A stretch of 64,000 bases of DNA from Nostoc sp. NIES-4103 (GTDB taxonomy: Bacteria > Cyanobacteriota > Cyanobacteriia > Cyanobacteriales > Nostocaceae): positions 804,607 to 868,606 of the forward strand of contig NZ_AP018288.1 in the NCBI RefSeq assembly GCF_002368335.1, written 5' to 3'. The notes below the pieces were generated by a model. The model was not told where the DNA came from. It did no database searches and saw only the letters and a program-made list of their open reading frames with translations. This document shows positions 7,760 through 17,164 of the stretch, piece by piece. Within the stretch, counting starts at the first letter, position 1. Each line of letters opens with the position of its first letter. A program made the translations under genes and the position numbers.

Positions 7760-8896
7760 TTAATGAAATTTAATTTGTAGGATTGATAAATCATCATCAA
7801 AGGCCTCTTTGGAGTTCAAGGCAATCAGGTAATTCAATATCTGATCTAGTTGGTAATCAACAGTATGTTGTAAGCTAACAAGTATATGAATAAAAGCATC
7901 CAAACTCCAAAGTGTGCCATCAGATTTAGTAATCTCGTAGACACCATCACTAAAAATATAAAGACTGCTAGATTTTTCTACATGGCAACAAGCATCAACA
8001 TATTTTGCCTCTGGAAACATGCCAACTGGCATACCAGGGGTTCTCAATAGTTGAACTTGAGTATTTTTGGGAGATATGCCAGAAATTAATATTGCTGGTG
8101 GATGACCTGCGCTAGCATAAATCAACTGTTCCTTGACTCGGTTATACACTCCGTACCAGATAGTAAAATATTTATCATTTTGATAATTCATCTGGAAGGT
8201 TTCATTCAAAGCTTTGAGTACATCACTGGGTTGATAGTAATTCAAACTTTTGAGGGCGCGGGAACGCAGCAGATTCAGCACTGAAATAGAGGGAAGAGTA
8301 GCTTTGAGTCCATGTCCAGCAGTATCTAATAAATAGACTGCTAGATGATTGTCATCTAGCCAGTAGTAATCGAAACAATCGCCGCCGAGTTGCCGCGAAG
8401 GAATAAATCGGGAATCGACCTCGAAGGGTTCAACCAGAGGTAAAGGTAGAAGCGATCGCACGTATTCTGCTGCTTCTGCTAGTTCTGCTTCTAAAAGTAA
8501 CTTTTGAGTCTGCAAATCCCTACTCAATTGGTGTAGGCGTAATCCGGCTCTCACTCTTGCTTTGAGTTCATTTTGCTCGATTGGTTTGGTGATAAAATCA
8601 TCAGCACCGGCATCTAGCCCTTTAACGCGATCAGCGACCGAATCTAAAGATGTCAATAAAATAAAGAACGTCGTGGATAAATTGGGGTCTGTTTTAATCC
8701 GATTACAGACTTCTAATCCATTCAAACCCGGCATTATCCAATCACAAATAATCAGTGCTGGTTGACAAGCTATTGCTTGTGTAATTCCTTCTTTTCCGTC
8801 ACTGGCAGCAATTACCTGATAACCCTGCTTTTCCAACATCCTTTTCAGGAATATTTGTATTGAAATGTCATCATCAATTACTAGTATTTGGAACAT
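7760..8896 (-). CDS. Response regulator with SpoIIE/RsbU-type PP2C phosphatase
   Basis: A 378-residue two-domain protein. Residues 1-120 are a receiver domain (FQILVIDDD acidic pocket, phospho-acceptor Asp52 in LIICDWIMPG, Lys in FITKP). A short coiled coil (about 125-150) joins it to a PP2C domain of the RsbU/SpoIIE class with GGDCFDYYWLDD, LLDTAGHG, SAGHPP, FSDGVYE and DDDLSILQ, which contain the metal-binding Asp and Gly residues. Phosphorylation of the receiver by a histidine kinase would be expected to control dephosphorylation of a STAS protein. The start ATG at 8896 begins directly with the receiver. It is convergent with, and abuts, the STAS gene, and shares the locus with a PAS histidine kinase, so a three-part pathway is plausible but unproven. 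Confidence 0.9.
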   Translation of the reverse strand: MFQILVIDDDISIQIFLKRMLEKQGYQVIAASDGKEGITQAIACQPALIICDWIMPGLNGLEVCNRIKTDPNLSTTFFILLTSLDSVADRVKGLDAGADDFITKPIEQNELKARVRAGLRLHQLSRDLQTQKLLLEAELAEAAEYVRSLLPLPLVEPFEVDSRFIPSRQLGGDCFDYYWLDDNHLAVYLLDTAGHGLKATLPSISVLNLLRSRALKSLNYYQPSDVLKALNETFQMNYQNDKYFTIWYGVYNRVKEQLIYASAGHPPAILISGISPKNTQVQLLRTPGMPVGMFPEAKYVDACCHVEKSSSLYIFSDGVYEITKSDGTLWSLDAFIHILVSLQHTVDYQLDQILNYLIALNSKEAFDDDLSILQIKFH

Positions 8897-9059
8897 GTAA
8901 AATTATGGTATGATTAAATAAAAAAACTAATTCTAAAAAAAAGAAATAATCAAAATATACTAATAGGGAACGGATAAATAGGATGACTATAGTCATACTA
9001 CTTACTCATTCCCTATTGTCCCCCGACTTCATAACCTTTTACTAGCCATAAACAAAATA

Positions 9060-9827
9060 TTATGGAGGTGAAAGGGGATTTAGCCACAAGAGAGTAGCGC
9101 GTTTTAGCTGGTTCAAGTCGCGGTATGCTTCTTGCTTAAACCATTGCCCTAAAGCGTCAAAGGGAGTAAAAGATGCTCCCGGTTGCCATTTAATGTCTTG
9201 ACCTAGGGGTGTAGTGTGAGTTCCTGGTAATGTTTGTGCTGTTACCATTTCAGGAAAGCGTTCTTGCAAGATTTTGGTTAAAGTTGCTGATTGATCAATA
9301 GTATCGTTGCTAAATTTGATTAATAAATTGCGACGGATGTTGTAGCGTTCCAGGATAAGCTGGTTAGTTTCTAGTGGCGAGGGAGTAAACTCAATGGTCA
9401 AAGCAGAATTTAATTGCTCCACTAACGGAATAGCATCCTTGGCTGCATAATTATTGAAGGATATTAATATATTGCCAGCCCGTTCTACAGGGAAAAGACT
9501 GCCAATGAGCAAGTGGAGTTTACAACCCATACTGTGACCAATGCCGTAGATAGGGAGGTAGAGTTTACGTAATGCCGTAGATTCATGTAGTCTTTCTAAA
9601 GTGCGATCAAAATTCAGCAGTACAGATTTAGCGATCGCAATATGATCTAAAGTATTGACAAACGGCGTAGCAATGATGACATAACCCTTACTGGCCAACT
9701 GTTCCAAAAACCAGCGATAAGTCAGGTGGGGTGCAGTGGCGACAAATGCACCTCCCAAGAAATGGATGATACCGATGGGATTACGGGGAATGATTACCCA
9801 ATTACCTCTAACTTCTTTCCAGTCCAT
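9060..9827 (-). CDS. DUF1350 family protein (alpha/beta-hydrolase-like)
   Basis: A 255-residue protein of a family shared by cyanobacteria and plastids. It begins with WKEVRGNWVIIPRNPIGIIHFLGGAFVATAPHLT-like family sequence and contains a nucleophile-elbow-like GIGHSMGCKLHLL, with His near the C-terminal part (LPGTHTTPLG) as a possible third triad member. The fold therefore looks like an alpha/beta hydrolase, but the substrate is unknown. No signal peptide. It stands alone: the upstream gene is convergent or distant and the downstream neighbour is on the same strand after a gap. Start ATG 9827 precedes the conserved beginning. Confidence 0.8.
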   Translation of the reverse strand: MDWKEVRGNWVIIPRNPIGIIHFLGGAFVATAPHLTYRWFLEQLASKGYVIIATPFVNTLDHIAIAKSVLLNFDRTLERLHESTALRKLYLPIYGIGHSMGCKLHLLIGSLFPVERAGNILISFNNYAAKDAIPLVEQLNSALTIEFTPSPLETNQLILERYNIRRNLLIKFSNDTIDQSATLTKILQERFPEMVTAQTLPGTHTTPLGQDIKWQPGASFTPFDALGQWFKQEAYRDLNQLKRATLLWLNPLSPP

Positions 9828-9904
9828 GCCTGTAGGCGATCGCTTTATTTACACTACTTTATGTTAGACCCTCAATTGCAGCCTTGGGTTAGTTTGTCAG
9901 AAAA

Positions 9905-10020
9905 GCTATGAGTGGGAGTTAGGAATTAAGAGTTAGGAGTGCTAAGTAGCAGTCACAGTGTAATCTTCCCCTACTTCCTTATCTTCCTCATCCCCCTATC
10001 CCCTCTACCCCTTGCTGACT
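9905..10020. repeat. Heptamer-type repeat arrays
   Basis: Short TTAGGAG-type array at about 9913-9945 and a CTCATCCCCCTATCCCC-type array at about 9975-10012; the latter overlaps the 3' end of the next minus-strand gene and encodes its Gly-rich final residues. Confidence 0.6.
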
Positions 10021-10740
10021 CTGCAATTTTTTCATTTCAGATTGCACATCTAATGCAATCTGCAATGCTTCATTTAGTAATCGTCCATGTTCAGTAGCCT
10101 GTTCAGTAACTTGCATTGCTGTTAAAGTTGCTAAATTATTAACAAATAACTCTGTATTCCTCAGAATAAAACTCTTGTTTTCTCTCAAAATTCTTTCTGT
10201 TTTTAAAGCACGGACTAAATCACTTCTTGTAAGTTGTAGAGCTTCTATGACTTTTTCTCTTTTCTGAATACTAACTCCTGGATTTCCAGCTTCTTCTATT
10301 TGATCATTGATATCTATTGCTTTAATAACAGCATTATACCTATCAACATCGTGTAAAAGAATTTGCAGGGAATATGTCATTTTAGATTTCAGAATTTTGA
10401 TTCTTCTTTTCCACCAAAAATATAAAAATATTTGGGTAAAACTTCCCCCCCATATCAATAAAAATATTAATAATAACCAAGATGGTATTGTAATCCATGT
10501 AGCAAAAATTTTAATAAAAATATCAAATAATACATAACCAAAAACAACCGTAGAAAAACTTAGAAAAACAACAGTTGCACCCTCAGAACCCTTGACTTTT
10601 TCTAAAATATCTTGAAAAATTTTCTCAAACGGCTTAATAATAATTATTAATTCATCTTTAACAGGCAAATTAGTCAAAGTTTGTAGTTCCTTTTGACTAA
10701 TCTCCAAGCCATGTAAATCATTACGCACAGCTTTCCCCAT
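9988..10740 (-). CDS. Hypothetical membrane protein with two helices
   Basis: About 250 residues, not assigned to a known family. Residues 50-75 (FLSFSTVVFGYVLFDIFI) and 80-105 (SWLLLIFLLIWGGSFTQIFL) are two close hydrophobic helices, followed by a basic WWKRRIKILKSK turn and a long, charged, mostly helical cytoplasmic-type tail. The final residues (GVEGIGG) come from repeat DNA. I prefer ATG 10740 (MGKAVRND) over the upstream ATG at 10776; neither has a convincing ribosome site. The long helical tail with repeated TLTAMQVTEQATEHG-like segments suggests oligomerisation. Function unknown. Confidence 0.6.
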   Translation of the reverse strand: MGKAVRNDLHGLEISQKELQTLTNLPVKDELIIIIKPFEKIFQDILEKVKGSEGATVVFLSFSTVVFGYVLFDIFIKIFATWITIPSWLLLIFLLIWGGSFTQIFLYFWWKRRIKILKSKMTYSLQILLHDVDRYNAVIKAIDINDQIEEAGNPGVSIQKREKVIEALQLTRSDLVRALKTERILRENKSFILRNTELFVNNLATLTAMQVTEQATEHGRLLNEALQIALDVQSEMKKLQSQQGVEGIGG

Positions 10741-11316
10741 TTTTGGAAAAATAATTAGTTTAATACAATATAGCAATCAAATTTATAGATGGCTCATGAA
10801 ATAGGCATTTTTTCCAAAACTTCTTAATTGAGTAAATGAGTTCAGTTCAGGTATCTAATATCTGTAGAATATGATACTTGCATGATAAATATTTTATTGT
10901 TTATAAGTAGGTTAGAATAAGGCATATTCAACAGCCTACTATGTAAAGGATATACAACAGGTAATTATCCAAACCAACTATTATCTCAAACCCTGAATCA
11001 GAAAGCGCTACAGCCTCAATTAAGTATAGGATTTCTGCAAACAAGAGCCACAATCCTTACTTTCACGTAGTGGCAATACTCTGCGGAAAGCCCAACAGGA
11101 GAGGGGGTGACGCTCTTGGGTAGAAGGTAGTGTAAAACAAAAAATGTAGTATTTTCAGCTTTGTTCCCCTACTAAATTTTACTGAGATTATGTTTGAAAG
11201 CAAAACTATTGATACTTGACTAACATCCTATCACGCCCTTAAATATGGCGATCGCGCATCTACAAGGGTAATACTTTAATTTTAAATAAAAATACTGTAA
11301 AGCCAGTAAAGGAATA
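10741..11316. other. Intergenic region, no gene seen
   Basis: About 575 bases between divergent genes (10740 minus and 11317 plus). It probably holds both promoters, but no box could be assigned. A GC-richer patch at about 11085-11130 (GGAGAGGGGGTGACGCTCTT) differs from the AT-rich surroundings and resembles the sequence style of the element at 14.5 kb. Confidence 0.4.
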
Positions 11317-12282
11317 ATGAATCATCACATATTAAAAGCTACCAGAGAAACTGTGCATTTAGGTGGTTTCTCGCATCTATTAAAACCAGCACTGACTATT
11401 GATTCCGGCGATACCATAGACGTGGAAACTTACAGCGGTTACTACGTTTACGACAAAGCCCCACCAGAGTTTCTCACACCAGAATTTCTTGACATCTGCC
11501 AAAATCTTGCCCCAGAACGTAAAATTGCAGCCGGGCCGCATTTATTGACAGGGCCAATTTACGTGCGGGATGCAGAACCAGGGGATGTTTTGGAAGTAAA
11601 ATTAGAAGCGATCGCACCTAGTTTACCCGTTGGCTTCAATGCCATTCGTGCAGGTTGGGGTGCTTTACCACAGCAGTTTCCTCAACCCGCCCTGAGATTC
11701 ATTTCCCTAGATTTAGTTAACAATATCGCCGAATTTCCCCATAATAGTGGTATCAAAATTCCTCTCAAACCCTTTTTTGGTATTCTTGGTGTTGCTACCC
11801 CAGAAAATGCGCGAACTTCTATTCCACCAGGCTGTTATGGTGGTAATATTGACAACCGCGAACTCCAAACAGGTTCCCGTGTATTTTTACCTATTTTTGT
11901 TCCAGGTGCGCTGTTTTCTATTGGCGATGGGCATTCAGCACAGGGAGATGGCGAAGTTAATGTCACCGCTATTGAGACTTCCATGAACGGTAGAATTATG
12001 CTCAAACTTCGCAAGGATTTGCAACTAACAACACCCATTGCTGAAACACCTACTGATATTATCACAATGGGGTTTGCTCAAACATTAGATGCAGCCTTGG
12101 AACTGGCTTTGCAGAATATGATTGATTTTTTAGAGAGGTTCACAAATTTGTCGGCAGAAGATGCCTATGTTTTGTGTAGTTTAGCTGTGAATTTTCGTAT
12201 CACTCAAGTTGTAAATAGCCCACAAAAAGGGGTTCATGCTATGCTACCAAAATCAATTTTTTCAAATAAAATTAATTTGTAA
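11317..12282 (+). CDS. Acetamidase/formamidase family protein
   Basis: A 321-residue member of the FmdA/AmdA family of Zn-type amidases. Family features visible are GPIYVRDAEPGDVLEV, the PHNSGIKIPLKPFFG segment, the IPPGCYGGNIDNRELQ glycine-rich site with the conserved Asp and Asn, and LFSIGDGHSAQGDGEV with the GDGHxxQGDGE motif typical of the active site. These enzymes hydrolyse formamide or acetamide to ammonia plus the acid; the actual substrate here is not known. A half-size TauE/SafE permease gene starts 24 bases downstream on the same strand, so the two are probably co-transcribed. Start ATG 11317 fits the family N-terminus. Confidence 0.88.
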   Translation: MNHHILKATRETVHLGGFSHLLKPALTIDSGDTIDVETYSGYYVYDKAPPEFLTPEFLDICQNLAPERKIAAGPHLLTGPIYVRDAEPGDVLEVKLEAIAPSLPVGFNAIRAGWGALPQQFPQPALRFISLDLVNNIAEFPHNSGIKIPLKPFFGILGVATPENARTSIPPGCYGGNIDNRELQTGSRVFLPIFVPGALFSIGDGHSAQGDGEVNVTAIETSMNGRIMLKLRKDLQLTTPIAETPTDIITMGFAQTLDAALELALQNMIDFLERFTNLSAEDAYVLCSLAVNFRITQVVNSPQKGVHAMLPKSIFSNKINL

Positions 12283-12306
12283 TTAGCAGGAAAAAAATAG
12301 TTTTAT

Positions 12307-12678
12307 ATGTCTAATATACTTATCCAAATGTTGCTCATTGGTCTTGTGGCTGGCGTTGCAGGCGGTATGTTTGGTATCGGTGGTGGTGCAATTATGGTGC
12401 CAGCAATGGTACTGCTAGTTGGTCTAGATCAGAAGTTTGCTACTGGCACTTCTATTGCTGCACAAATCTTGCCAATTGGTCTTCTGGGAGCAGCTGTTTA
12501 TTATCGTAGTGGCAATATTAATCTCAAATATGCTGTATTAATTGCTGTTGGTTTATTAATTGGCAATTTATTTGGAGCTTTGTTTGCTAATCAGCCATTT
12601 ATTAGCAGTGAGCTTATGAAAAAGCTATATGGCATCTTTTTATTATTGATTGGTATACGGTATTTAGTAGGACGTTAA
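12307..12678 (+). CDS. Half-length TauE/SafE (TSUP) membrane permease
   Basis: A 123-residue, almost wholly hydrophobic protein with about four transmembrane helices. The N-terminal LVAGVAGGMFGIGGGAIMVPAM is the glycine-rich TSUP signature. Normal TauE/SafE transporters are about 250 residues with two such halves, so this is a single half that presumably works as a dimer; such short forms are familiar in cyanobacteria. Reported TSUP substrates are sulfite, sulfonates and other organic anions, and this one is not known. It follows the amidase gene closely, so anion movement linked to amide breakdown is possible but speculative. Its stop codon is followed immediately by a GGGAATT-type repeat array (12679-12745). 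Confidence 0.8.
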   Translation: MSNILIQMLLIGLVAGVAGGMFGIGGGAIMVPAMVLLVGLDQKFATGTSIAAQILPIGLLGAAVYYRSGNINLKYAVLIAVGLLIGNLFGALFANQPFISSELMKKLYGIFLLLIGIRYLVGR

Positions 12679-12750
12679 AATTGGGAATTGGGAATGGGAC
12701 ATGGGGAATTGGGAATGGGGGATTGGGAGGTAGAAAAGGGTTTATGATTG
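12679..12750. repeat. GGGAATTGGGAATGGGG repeat array
   Basis: A short heptamer-style array begins immediately after the stop of the TSUP gene. No facing complementary arm was noticed here. Confidence 0.6.
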
Positions 12751-12802
12751 GGGAATAAACCCAGTTTTTATACTTCACCAATTGAAATCTCCTGTATATG
12801 GC

Positions 12803-12830
12803 TGTGCGTTAGGCTCAAGCCCAACGCACA
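12803..12830. terminator. Inverted repeat, possible shared terminator
   Basis: Arms TGTGCGTTAGGCT and AGCCCAACGCACA (one mismatch, two-base loop) lie between the convergent TSUP and htrA genes. It could terminate both, although neither side has a strong T-run. Confidence 0.4.
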
Positions 12831-12901
12831 CTAGTTAAGATTTATTTTATAAATCAACTTCAAACAGAATAATTGATTTTTTCCTAACTTCAAAAAATCA
12901 A

Positions 12902-14146
12902 TTATTGCAGTTGTTCAGTGGGGAAAGCACCAGGTTGTACAGCTAAGTTGACATTTTGTCCATTACGACTCAATTCTAGACGCAAATTTGAGCCAACTTG
13001 ACTATTTTCTACTGCTTTTTGAACGCTATTGGCATCTGTAACTAATTCACCATTGAGCTTTTTAATGACATCACCAGCACGGACTCCCGCTTTAGCTGCT
13101 GGGGAATTAGGTATAACTTTTACAACTAACACACCTTTATCTTCATTTACACTCAAACCGCTATTAGGGTCTGAGTTAATATTTTGCTTTAACTGAGGTG
13201 TTAAACCTACCATCTGAATGCCTAGATAAGGGTGCTGTACTTTACCTGTGGCTATCAGTTGATTGGAAATACGTTGTGCTGTGCTGATGGGAATGGCAAA
13301 GCCTAATCCTTGTGCGCCCTGGATAATAGCTGTATTCATACCAATTACCTCGCCACGGGAATTCAGTAGGGGCCCGCCAGAGTTACCAGGATTAATCGCC
13401 GCGTCAGTTTGAATATACTCAACTCGCTTATCTGGGGCACCAATTTGATTGCTACTGCGTCCGGTGGCGCTGATGATTCCGGTTGTCACAGTATTATCTA
13501 AACCTAGAGGATTACCGATCGCGATCGCCCATTCTCCTGCTTGCAGTTGGTCTGAGTTACCCAAAGTCACCGCCGGCAAGTTATTTGCTTGAATCTTGAC
13601 AACAGCTACATCTGTTAATTCGTCTTTCCCTAACACCTTACCTTGAAAACTACGCCCATCCTTGAGTGTCACCGTCACCGTATCAGCACCATCAACAACG
13701 TGGGCGTTAGTGAGGATACGTCCATCACCACTAATGATAAAACCGGAACCAGTACCTTGTTCAACTCTTTGTCTACCCTCTGGTAGTTGGGAACCAAAGA
13801 AGCGGCGGAAAAATGGATCGTTAAATTCCTCTGGTATTCGGCTTCTTACAGTTCGAGAAGAGTTAATCCGCACTACAGCTGGCCCAACCTTTTGCACCAC
13901 CTGGATCACAAAATTAGGATCTGTAGCAACTGGTAATGGCGGGGCTGCATTGACTCGACTCACTGCTAAATTTGAAGCACTCTCTGACAACTGCTGATGA
14001 TGTCCAGCCAAATACCCGCCTGCTAATGTCATACCCGACCCCAGCAGCACCAATGAAACAGAGGCTGCTGCTTTTTTCCAAGAAGTGCTTTTATAAGATT
14101 TTTCAATTAAAGGGTAATCGTTGTTGTCGCGTATTTGGTTTTTCAT
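12902..14146 (-). CDS. HtrA/Deg-family serine protease with PDZ domain
   Basis: About 414 residues. A hydrophobic segment at 25-46 (AAASVSLVLLGSGMTLAGG) is a signal peptide or anchor. The trypsin-like domain carries the triad His149 (LTNAHVVDGA), Asp179 (DELTDVAVVKI) and Ser256 (NPGNSGGPLLN). One PDZ domain occupies about 310-405 (GVLVVKVIPNSPAAKAGVRAGDVI). This matches the cyanobacterial HhoA/HhoB/HtrA group of periplasmic or thylakoid-lumen quality-control proteases; I cannot decide which paralogue. The start is set at ATG 14146, since the in-frame extension to a GTG at 14242 has no family resemblance and would put extra residues before the export signal. Confidence 0.92.
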   Translation of the reverse strand: MKNQIRDNNDYPLIEKSYKSTSWKKAAASVSLVLLGSGMTLAGGYLAGHHQQLSESASNLAVSRVNAAPPLPVATDPNFVIQVVQKVGPAVVRINSSRTVRSRIPEEFNDPFFRRFFGSQLPEGRQRVEQGTGSGFIISGDGRILTNAHVVDGADTVTVTLKDGRSFQGKVLGKDELTDVAVVKIQANNLPAVTLGNSDQLQAGEWAIAIGNPLGLDNTVTTGIISATGRSSNQIGAPDKRVEYIQTDAAINPGNSGGPLLNSRGEVIGMNTAIIQGAQGLGFAIPISTAQRISNQLIATGKVQHPYLGIQMVGLTPQLKQNINSDPNSGLSVNEDKGVLVVKVIPNSPAAKAGVRAGDVIKKLNGELVTDANSVQKAVENSQVGSNLRLELSRNGQNVNLAVQPGAFPTEQLQ

Positions 14147-14777
14147 AGCTGTCTGGAAGGATATTTTGGATATATCACTAATGTAGACAGCATTTATTAC
14201 AGTTTTGTTACGGTTATGTAGCGTTATTGTGAAAAGTTTCACGACTTACGCAAAAACTAGCCAAAATGCTTCTTTTGAGCTAGATGAACGCTGTTAGGGG
14301 CAGGTTCAAGCTTAAAAATTAACCAAAATGCGAGGATATCGGTAAACCCTCTACTAAATTATAAATTTTGTTGAGTAATCAAAAATACTTGATTTAGTGT
14401 CGGCGATCGCCTTCAGTTGACGATGGTATTAATTATAACGAGAGAAGGAATGAAAACCTTTTTTCTCTTTGTGCCTTCGTGTCTTTTGTGAGGCAGCCCC
14501 CGTCTTGGCGCTTTGCGTCGTTAGCGCAGCGTTAGCGAGTCTTCTCCCAAGGGGAGACGCCAAAGGCGAACGAGCGTCTGGGGGACTGCCGTTAGCAAGA
14601 GCGTTAGCGACGCAGGAGCGTCACCCGAAGGGTGGTTTAAATTTTTTACCACCAAGACACCAAGACACAAAGTATTTTCCACTCAGAGAGGCAAGAATAA
14701 TGTCAAAATGTTTGAAATTCTGACAAATGATGAGTTAAGTTTATTTTTGCCAATCGACTTATTTGAATATCTATTGA
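14147..14777. other. Intergenic region with a structured GC-rich element
   Basis: About 630 bases without a convincing gene. Positions 14490-14640 are markedly GC-rich and full of the submotif GCGTTAGCG, with an inverted repeat GTCTTCTCCC-AAGGGGAGACGCC around 14540-14565 and further mirrored GACGC/GCGTC words. This looks like one of the dispersed repeats of Nostoc-type genomes. Open frames through it have repeat-like composition and were not called genes. Confidence 0.55.
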
Positions 14778-15761
14778 TTACTGGGGATATTCATGAGAAA
14801 CAAACGGGACTGCGACGATTTCACCCTCAGTTTCTCCGACTTGAACTTTCAAGCCTACGCCACCAGCTTTGCTCTTGATGTAACCTAATCCAAAGTGACC
14901 TTCAGGAGTTTCTGTATAACTAGTCAGTGTACCGACTTTTTCATCAGCGATCGCGATCGCACTGCCAATTTCCGCAGCAGCACTGAGGCGAATTCCCCAT
15001 AGGTATTGCTTTACACCTTTATAGGTATTCAACCGCGCAATGGTTTCTTGCCCAATATAACAACCTTTGTTAAAAGAAATCGTTTGCCATAAGCCTACTT
15101 CCAGGGGATTGTAATCATCTGTAAGTTCTAAATCTGGCGCTGGTCTGCCTTGTAAAATTCGTAACGTATCCCAAGCGCGATCGCTCAGTTCTACAGCCCC
15201 TAATTCTAAAATCTGATTCCACAGCTTTTGTTTATCGGAGGCTGGCAAAATCAGGGTATATCCCACAGTAGCTAAGCCACTACCCACAGCTACGACAATA
15301 TCATCAACTGAAATATGATTCCCGTAGGGTTGACCAATAATTGCCCCTGCACCCAGCTTTTCTATTACAGTGTCACTGCCTGGCCCGACTAAGCTAAATG
15401 TAGCAGTTTCATCAGTGACATCGGTTAATTGTACTTTGTCAGCAAAGAAAATATAGCGGTCTAGCCATTGCATCAAAAACTCGCGGCGGCTAGGTGAAAC
15501 TAGTAATAGCACCGCATCATCAAGAACATAGGCAGTTACTAAATCAATGGTGCGGGCTGTAGATGTCACCATTACAGTATCACAACCCTGTCCTGGCTTG
15601 AGACTTTGGAAATCGTTAGTACTTTGATTGTGTAAAAAGCGCAGACGGTCATCATCAGAAACACGGATGCGTCCCCAAAAAGAGCGATCGCATACAGCTA
15701 CCCCTGTTGTTGCGGCTTGGATAGCTGCTGCGTCTTTACCGTCAATTGCAGATGTGGCCAT
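14778..15761 (-). CDS. ygfZ: YgfZ/GcvT-domain folate-binding protein
   Basis: A 327-residue protein of the GcvT-like family. The signature K-G-C-Y-x-G-Q-E is present as FNKGCYIGQETIARL, and LRILQGRPAPDLELTDDYNPLEVGL precedes it, as in YgfZ. The N-terminal DRSFWGRIRVSDDDRLRFLHNQSTNDF is the typical folate-fold beginning. In E. coli YgfZ helps maintain certain Fe-S enzymes in a folate-dependent manner; the same role is inferred here. There is an in-frame stop not far upstream, so ATG 15761 is the only reasonable start. The upstream gene is divergent and unrelated. Confidence 0.85.
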   Translation of the reverse strand: MATSAIDGKDAAAIQAATTGVAVCDRSFWGRIRVSDDDRLRFLHNQSTNDFQSLKPGQGCDTVMVTSTARTIDLVTAYVLDDAVLLLVSPSRREFLMQWLDRYIFFADKVQLTDVTDETATFSLVGPGSDTVIEKLGAGAIIGQPYGNHISVDDIVVAVGSGLATVGYTLILPASDKQKLWNQILELGAVELSDRAWDTLRILQGRPAPDLELTDDYNPLEVGLWQTISFNKGCYIGQETIARLNTYKGVKQYLWGIRLSAAAEIGSAIAIADEKVGTLTSYTETPEGHFGLGYIKSKAGGVGLKVQVGETEGEIVAVPFVSHEYPQ

Positions 15762-15904
15762 AGCAGTTGCCCTGTTTCAATGTTTTTGCATTGGCAATCT
15801 TAGCAAAGAATGACGGCTGCTGCGATCGCTAACATCACTTGCTCAATGTGGTTTATATGCAGTATACTGCTTGATGTTAAATGCATAAGAGGAGCATCTA
15901 GGTT

Positions 15905-17041
15905 ATGTTTGCTTATTACCCAGTTACTTCAAAAGCTCAACAATCTATATTACAAGAGACTCTATCTGACCCAGTTGATATACCACCAACGACATGGACA
16001 GTGATAAAAAAATCCGCGTTAGATTATCGAGAAGAATTTGACGTAAGTGGTCTAAATGCAGCATTTAAACTTGAAAAATATTTACCATCTAACAGTATTA
16101 TTAAAAAGGTTAAACAGGAATATCATAGTTATAGTGATCCAAATATTACTTCCGAGACGCAGTACTTAGACGTATTTTACCCAGAATCCTCGACAACATC
16201 TAATCCAACTCTCATATGGATACATGGCGGTGGTTGGGTTTCTGGAGACAAGAGCCAAATAGCAAATTACATTCAGGTTATAGCTTCAGAATTCAAGAAT
16301 CAAGCTTTAAAAGATTTGACGGTTGTTGGTGTAAATTACTCAATTGCTCCAGAATCTCAATATCCAACACCGTTACTACAGGTAAACAATGCAATTAAAT
16401 ATCTTCTAGATCACGCTTCAGACTTTCATATTGATACATCCAAGCTTGCATTAGCTGGTGATTCTGCTGGTTCTCAAATAGCTGCACAAATAGCTGCCTT
16501 GTATACAAACCCTACCTACATAGATCAACTTCAAACTCAGAATCAAGTTACAATTGATATACCTACCTTAGCAGACCCAGAGGAACCACTTATCAAATGT
16601 ATAGTACTATGTTGTGGAGGATATAATCTTAAGACTCTTGTCCAATACGATTCATATAAGGATAATGTTCTAGGCTTTAAAGATTTTGTTGACACAGTAA
16701 CAATCGCATATTCAGGAGATCTCGATCCTGCCAATGAAACAAAGTTTGACACCTTCTCAGTAGCCAATTACATAGTTGAAAATTTTCCACCTTCATTCAT
16801 TACTGTTGGTAATGGAGACCCACTCAAAGAACAATCAAAGGAATTGGATGAAATACTTAGTAAGTTAGCCGTATCAATCTCAAAACCAGAAATTAAACCA
16901 GAAACCTTTTATCCACCGGAAGGAAAATTGCTACCATTACTACCACACGAATATCAATTTGATCTCGATGACAAAGACGGATATGGAAAGCAAGCCCTAG
17001 CCAAAATAGTAAGTTTTTTGAAAGTAAAATTAATAGGTTAA
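15905..17041 (+). CDS. Alpha/beta-hydrolase, HGGG esterase/lipase type
   Basis: A 378-residue protein. The oxyanion-hole motif HGGGW is at residues 107-111 and the nucleophile elbow GDSAG at 185-189 (Ser187), the pairing found in the hormone-sensitive-lipase/carboxylesterase group. Likely acid and His are in NGDPLKEQ and LLPHEYQFD near the C-terminus. No clear signal peptide. The segment between the nucleophile and the acid (about 205-290) is longer than usual and may form a lid. The substrate is unknown. Codon use is more AT-rich than the neighbouring ygfZ. The start ATG 15905 follows GGAGCATCTAGGTT, giving a plausible ribosome site. Confidence 0.8.
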   Translation: MFAYYPVTSKAQQSILQETLSDPVDIPPTTWTVIKKSALDYREEFDVSGLNAAFKLEKYLPSNSIIKKVKQEYHSYSDPNITSETQYLDVFYPESSTTSNPTLIWIHGGGWVSGDKSQIANYIQVIASEFKNQALKDLTVVGVNYSIAPESQYPTPLLQVNNAIKYLLDHASDFHIDTSKLALAGDSAGSQIAAQIAALYTNPTYIDQLQTQNQVTIDIPTLADPEEPLIKCIVLCCGGYNLKTLVQYDSYKDNVLGFKDFVDTVTIAYSGDLDPANETKFDTFSVANYIVENFPPSFITVGNGDPLKEQSKELDEILSKLAVSISKPEIKPETFYPPEGKLLPLLPHEYQFDLDDKDGYGKQALAKIVSFLKVKLIG

Positions 17042-17164
17042 ATTCAAACCCCCATAACAGTAATCATACAGTGCTAGTAATCAGGTTTTTTCTGTATCTA
17101 TACAATCATCAAAAACCTTGCGGCAGTTTGGAAACCCAGTGGCTTCAGCCCTAGAAGCAAAAAC

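Noticed and set aside
14469..14723. 84-codon frame rich in Ala, Leu and Arg
   Set aside because: It coincides with the GCGTTAGCG repeat island; the amino acid bias comes from the repeat.
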